Positions 60,440 through 64,000 of a stretch of DNA of 64,000 bases are shown here, one piece after another. Source of the DNA: Luedemannella flava (GTDB lineage Bacteria > Actinomycetota > Actinomycetes > Mycobacteriales > Micromonosporaceae). How positions within the stretch are numbered: position 1 is the first letter of the stretch; every line of letters starts with the position of its first letter. The notes under the pieces were generated by a model, which was not told the origin of the DNA, searched no databases, and worked only from the letters and a program-made list of their open reading frames with translations. A program made the position numbers and the translations under genes. The stretch is from NCBI RefSeq assembly GCF_039528515.1, contig NZ_BAAALT010000111.1:1-64000 (forward strand), given 5' to 3'.

Positions 60440-61791
60440 GCGAGGAAGGGCACTGGCACCACGGGCAGCGGCGGCGCCTCGACTGGGCGCGGCACCCCGT
60501 CCGGGAAGACCACGTGGTAGCGGTGCCCGTCCCAACGGGCCGGCGGCGTCATCGGGTCGCGCCGCGTGAAGACCTGCCGGTACGCCTCGATCGCGGCGAG
60601 CAGCGCGCGTTCCTCGGCGACCGCCTCGGCCACCTGGTGCGGTCGGTTGTCCAGCCCCCGGTCGAGCCCGTCGCGCAGCAGCGCCAACCGGGTGGCGGCG
60701 AACTGGTATCCCCGCATCGCGGTGGCGCCCGCGTCGCCGGACACGCGGCGGGCCCAGGCCCGCGCTGACAGCCGCCGGCCCAGCGTGCCGAGCGCGGTCA
60801 CCTCGGGCGGCGAGAACCACCCGGCGGCCGCGTACGCGGGCAGCACCCGCTCGGTGAGCCGGCCCTCCCAGGACCGGACCCAGATCACCACCCCGGTCAC
60901 CGTCAGGAAGATCGGCACGAACACCGAGAAGTACCCGTAGAGGGTGAAGTAGAGGCTGACGTCCTGGCCGAGCGTGGCCATGAGGTTCCAGGTGGCGTGC
61001 AGGGACATGGCCAGCAGCAGCCCCAGCAGCGGCGCCAGCACGCGCACCCGGCGGTCGGCGGACCGGGCGGCGATGCCCAGCCCGATGCCGGTCATCGAGG
61101 TGAACAGCGGGTGCCCGAAGCCGCTGAGCAGTACGCGGCCGATGAACATGGCCTCCACGGCGAGCGCCCCGCCGGCGAAGCCGCTCTGCTCGGCGCCCGG
61201 CGCGTAGCCGTAACCGCCCAGGTAGAGGATGTTCTCCACCATCGCGAACCCGGTCGCCGACAGGCCACAGAAGACGATCCCGTCGGTGACCCCGGAGAAC
61301 CGCCGCCGCGCGAGGAGGAAGATGCCGATCGGGAACGCGGCCTTCATCGTCTCCTCGATGACGGGCGCGACCACGACACCGACGACGATGTCGGAGATGC
61401 CCCACCGCTCGAACAGCCACCCGGCCGTCGTGTTGACCACGAGCGCGACCCCGGTCGCGACGAACGCCCCCCACAGGAAGCAGAACAGCAGCAGCCGCAC
61501 CGGTTCCGGGTCGTAGCGGTCCAGCCAGAGAAAACAACTCACGAGTACGGGCACCGGCAGCACCGCCGCCCCGACGCCGACCGCCAGCGCGACCGGCCCG
61601 ATCCGGTTGCCCACGTAGCCGAGCAGCACGACGCCGCTGATCGCGATGACCGCGATGAGCAGGCCCAGCAGCAACCCGCGCCACCGGCCGGTCCGACGCA
61701 CGGGCGGCGCCGCCGCGCCGAGGGCTGCCTGGTCCGCGGCGAGACCGGGCGGCGGCCCGGCGGTCAGGGCGGGCTCCGGCGGCAGCGACAT
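60430..61791 (-). CDS. PrsW-family intramembrane metalloprotease
   Basis: Intramembrane protease of 453 residues. Metal/catalytic motifs are complete: VVAPVIEETMKAAFP with the Glu-Glu pair, FAMVENILYLGG, SGFGHPLFTSMTG and SLHATWNLMA. About eight membrane segments; both ends are soluble, with a C-terminal cytoplasmic domain of about 150 residues. PrsW in Bacillus cleaves an anti-sigma factor; the substrate here is unknown. Confidence 0.9.
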   Translation of the reverse strand: MSLPPEPALTAGPPPGLAADQAALGAAAPPVRRTGRWRGLLLGLLIAVIAISGVVLLGYVGNRIGPVALAVGVGAAVLPVPVLVSCFLWLDRYDPEPVRLLLFCFLWGAFVATGVALVVNTTAGWLFERWGISDIVVGVVVAPVIEETMKAAFPIGIFLLARRRFSGVTDGIVFCGLSATGFAMVENILYLGGYGYAPGAEQSGFAGGALAVEAMFIGRVLLSGFGHPLFTSMTGIGLGIAARSADRRVRVLAPLLGLLLAMSLHATWNLMATLGQDVSLYFTLYGYFSVFVPIFLTVTGVVIWVRSWEGRLTERVLPAYAAAGWFSPPEVTALGTLGRRLSARAWARRVSGDAGATAMRGYQFAATRLALLRDGLDRGLDNRPHQVAEAVAEERALLAAIEAYRQVFTRRDPMTPPARWDGHRYHVVFPDGVPRPVEAPPLPVVPVPFLAQR

Positions 61792-61801
61792 GCCCGCCAG
61801 C

Positions 61802-62938
61802 CTAACTGGGCACGGGACGCCGGGGCAGGCGTGTGACCGGGGCCGCCCGGCGGATCAGTCCGTCGGCTTCCTTGTAGCCGACGCCGGCCGCCTGCAGCAG
61901 GTCGGTGGACGCGTTGCGGACGGTCGCCACGACCGCGTTCCCGGACAGGTCCAGCACCTGGACGTACGCCTCGCCGGCGTGCCGGACCGCGGTCAGGGCC
62001 CGTTCGCGGGTCTCCAGCGGCTCGACGCCGGCGGCCAGGTCCCGGCGCAGCGCGGTGACCCCCTCGGCGAGTTCGCGCACGGCCCCGACCAGCTCCGGCG
62101 GGGCGTACTCCCCGTCCTCGATGAGGTAGGCGACCCGGCGGGCCATGACCCGGGCGTTGCGCCACACCCGGTCGATGTGCACGGCCGCGTCGACGTACTG
62201 GCTGAGTTCGCCGCGCGAGCGCCACCGCACCGGGGCCAGCGTGACCGTCTCGCGGCCCACCGGCAGGATGTCGCGGAACTGCGCCTGCGTGGCCTCGCCG
62301 GCGCGCAGGTCGTCGAGCGCGTCCAGCGCCCAGGCCGACTGGCGCTGGCCGAGCGCCTCGTGCACGCGCATGAGGGCCCCGCTCAGCGTGCGCAGCGCCG
62401 GGTCGGCGGCCCGGGCGACGGCGCGCAGCGGGTTCAGCGGCAACAGGATGGTCACCACGGCGAGGCCCGCCAGGCCGCCGATGAGGGCGTCGAAGAACCG
62501 CGAGAAGTAGATTCCGGTCGACGGCGGGGCCAGCGTGGCGACCAGGACGGCCGACGACGCGGCCTGGCTGATCATCAGGGCGCCGCCGCCCAGGAAGACC
62601 ACCGCGATGATCGCGAGGATCACGACGACGGCGATCTGGATCGGGCCCACCCCGATGAACAGGATCAGTACGTCGCCGAGGGCGATACCGACGGCCACCC
62701 CGAGGACCAGCTCCAGAGCCCGGCGGACCCGCTGGCCGACCAGCGTGCCGATGACGATGAGCGAGGAGATCGGCGCGAAGAACGGGCGGTAGTGGTGCAG
62801 CACGTCGGCCGCGAACCACCAGGCGAGGCCGGCGGCCAGTCCGCCCTGCACGGCGACGAGCAGGTTGGCCCGCGCCCGGCAGCGCCGGTCGTGGAACGTA
62901 CGTCGGGACGTCTCGGCGAGCTGCGCGAGATCGGGCAT
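61802..62938 (-). CDS. FUSC/aromatic acid exporter family membrane protein
   Basis: About 378 residues. Six hydrophobic segments (LVAVQGGLAAGLAWWFAADV, ISSLIVIGTLVGQRVRRALE, LGVAVGIALGDVLILFIGV, QIAVVVILAIIAVVFLGGGA, AVLVATLAPP) followed by a helical cytoplasmic region; GTLVGQRVRRALELVLGVA is the family signature. The ATG at 62938 is chosen since upstream sequence is unlike the family and overlaps ligD. Possible efflux of aromatic acids; not certain. Confidence 0.82.
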   Translation of the reverse strand: MPDLAQLAETSRRTFHDRRCRARANLLVAVQGGLAAGLAWWFAADVLHHYRPFFAPISSLIVIGTLVGQRVRRALELVLGVAVGIALGDVLILFIGVGPIQIAVVVILAIIAVVFLGGGALMISQAASSAVLVATLAPPSTGIYFSRFFDALIGGLAGLAVVTILLPLNPLRAVARAADPALRTLSGALMRVHEALGQRQSAWALDALDDLRAGEATQAQFRDILPVGRETVTLAPVRWRSRGELSQYVDAAVHIDRVWRNARVMARRVAYLIEDGEYAPPELVGAVRELAEGVTALRRDLAAGVEPLETRERALTAVRHAGEAYVQVLDLSGNAVVATVRNASTDLLQAAGVGYKEADGLIRRAAPVTRLPRRPVPS

Positions 62939-63008
62939 GGCCCACGCTAACCACGTCCGGCCGGCCCGCTCGCCCGATTCGGCCCGATTGCCACCGGCCC
63001 GCTCCGCG

Positions 63009-63887
63009 TTACGCGGCCAGCAGGTCACCGTCCGCCGCGACCCGGGCCAGCACCTCGTCCGGGCCCAGCGGCGCGAGCCGGCCCGACTCCACCTCGGCCC
63101 AGCTCAGCGGCGCGGAGACGGTGGGGACGTCCCCGGCGCGCAGCGAGTACGCCGCGACGGTCGTCTTCGCGGCCGCGTTCTGGCTCCAGTCGAAGAAGAC
63201 CTTTCCGGCGCGCAGGTTCCTGGCCATCCTCGAGACGACCAGCTCCGGCAGGGCGCGTTCGAGGTCCTCCGCGACAGTTTTCGCGTACTCGCTGATCTGG
63301 TCGGACGTGTCGCGGCCCGGCAGCCGGCAGACCAGCTGCATGCCCTTGCGGCCGGAGGTCTTCGGCGCCGCCGCCAGGCCGTCGAGCGCGAAGCGCTCGC
63401 GGGCGGCGACGGCGACCAGCGCACACTCGGCGAGCCCCACGCCCGGGCCGGGGTCGAGGTCGGCGACCAGCAGGTCGGGCGCGGCCGGCTTGCCGGCCCT
63501 CGACACCCGCCACTGCGGCGTGTGCAGCTCGATGGCCGCGAGGTTGGCCAGCCAGACGAGCGTGGCCACGTCCTCGACCACGACGTAGTCGATCGTCTCC
63601 CGCAGCCGGGTCGAGCCGGGCACGGGCAGCGTCACCGTGCGGACCCAGTCGGGCGTGCCGGCCGGCGCGTTCTTCTCGAAGAAGCCCTGCTCGGCGACGC
63701 CGTTCGGGTGACGGATGCGGGTGAGCGGCCGGCCGCGCAGGTACCGCAGGAGCACCGGGGCCACCCGCACGTAGTAGTCGATCATCTCGCCCTTGGTCCA
63801 ACCGGTCCGCGGGTAGAGGACCTTGTCGAGGTTCGACAGCTCCAGCTCCCGGCCGTCCACGTGGACGAGCACGCGCTCACCCGGCAT
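63009..63887 (-). CDS. ligD: LigD-type polymerase domain protein (NHEJ)
   Basis: Stand-alone primase/polymerase domain of bacterial non-homologous end joining, 292 residues. Signature stretches: LSNLDKVLYPRTGWTKGEMI, YYVRVAPVLLRYLRGRPLTR, EDVATLVWLANLAAIELH, the catalytic DxD in LLVADLDPGPGV, and KTSGRKGMQLVC. Fills gaps and adds nucleotides at breaks, with Ku and a ligase. The ligase gene on its left ends inside its start (11-bp overlap), so the two are coupled. Confidence 0.93.
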   Translation of the reverse strand: MPGERVLVHVDGRELELSNLDKVLYPRTGWTKGEMIDYYVRVAPVLLRYLRGRPLTRIRHPNGVAEQGFFEKNAPAGTPDWVRTVTLPVPGSTRLRETIDYVVVEDVATLVWLANLAAIELHTPQWRVSRAGKPAAPDLLVADLDPGPGVGLAECALVAVAARERFALDGLAAAPKTSGRKGMQLVCRLPGRDTSDQISEYAKTVAEDLERALPELVVSRMARNLRAGKVFFDWSQNAAAKTTVAAYSLRAGDVPTVSAPLSWAEVESGRLAPLGPDEVLARVAADGDLLAA

Positions 63888-64000
63888 CGACGTCCCCCGT
63901 CCCGGCCGGCGCCTTGTCGGAGCGGATGCGGACGAACCTCGGGAAGCGCAGCCGGCGGTCGGGGGTGAGCTGCCCGTAGCGCACCTCGACGACCAGCTCC
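63877..64000 (-). CDS. ATP-dependent DNA ligase, C-terminal fragment
   Basis: Only the last 40 codons are in the window. ELVVEVRYGQLTPDRRLRFP then RFVRIRSDKAPAGTGDVDAG matches the OB-fold end of LigC/LigD-type ATP-dependent ligases. The stop overlaps the LigD polymerase start by 11 bp. It is a separate ligase gene, so LigD here is split into at least two proteins. Confidence 0.8.
   Translation of the reverse strand, partial: ELVVEVRYGQLTPDRRLRFPRFVRIRSDKAPAGTGDVDAG

Overview
The window is a high-GC chromosomal segment of an actinobacterium. Nearly every codon ends in G or C, GTG starts are common, and many genes start a few bases after a TANNNT -10 hexamer, as in leaderless mRNAs. Mycothiol genes (mshA, mshD, a mycothiol-dependent isomerase), SenX3-RegX3, GlnR and an HbhA-like protein fit Actinomycetes. 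My best guess is a Micromonosporaceae-like genome (inference from gene content, not searched). The order resembles blocks remembered from Mycobacterium tuberculosis: O-methyltransferase/htrA/tatB (Rv1220c-Rv1224), DUF2516/hbhA/XRE to ppx (Rv0474-Rv0498) and pabC to mshD (Rv0812-Rv0819).

Layout. 0-6.3 kb: M17 aminopeptidase, O-methyltransferase, HtrA protease, TatB, a non-coding stretch with a regular palindromic array, a TPR protein, proline dehydrogenase and a CGNR zinc-finger protein. 6.3-14.3 kb: sugar isomerase-like protein, Ppx/GppA, two secreted low-complexity proteins under matching upstream elements, a Cys-rich protein, RegX3-SenX3, divergent PhoU with PHO boxes, and phosphoglycerate mutase. 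14.4-25 kb: MFS exporter, a CDP-glycerol-type polymer transferase, a GT39-type glycosyltransferase, YbjN-MshA, SDR-methyltransferase, MurB, a mycothiol-dependent isomerase and a macro-domain protein. 25-31 kb: EI24 protein, then a translationally coupled trio (PD-(D/E)XK nuclease, double winged-helix protein, 1034-residue double P-loop HerA-like ATPase).

31-42 kb: AlaX-type editing protein, alpha/beta hydrolase, DUF2516, HbhA-like, XRE regulator, asparaginase, BKACE, DUF4236, Excalibur protein, YgfZ-Fur, divergent PabC, membrane protein, nitrobindin, a 44-residue membrane peptide and DsrE. 42-51 kb: multicopper oxidase, an anchored Pro-rich protein containing the only ambiguous base (N, 45484), DUF1416, a sulfurtransferase preceded by a Cys-rich leader peptide, an LmeA-like protein, a membrane protein, GlnR and MshD. 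51-64 kb: Nudix hydrolase with an internal perfect palindrome, Gfo/Idh/MocA oxidoreductase, PiT-DUF47, a frameshifted PPK2, DUF402, DinG-type helicase, AI-2E family permease, GroES-like protein, PrsW, an FUSC-type membrane protein, the LigD polymerase domain and the C-terminus of an ATP-dependent DNA ligase.

Themes. Phosphate and polyphosphate run through the window (Ppx, SenX3-RegX3, PhoU, PiT-DUF47, PPK2 remnant, two PHO-box clusters). Thiol and sulfur metabolism forms a second theme. The most novel-looking items are the nuclease/winged-helix/ATPase operon, the five-unit 42-bp array, and the shared promoter-like element of the two secreted proteins. No tRNA, rRNA, transposase or CRISPR array was seen.
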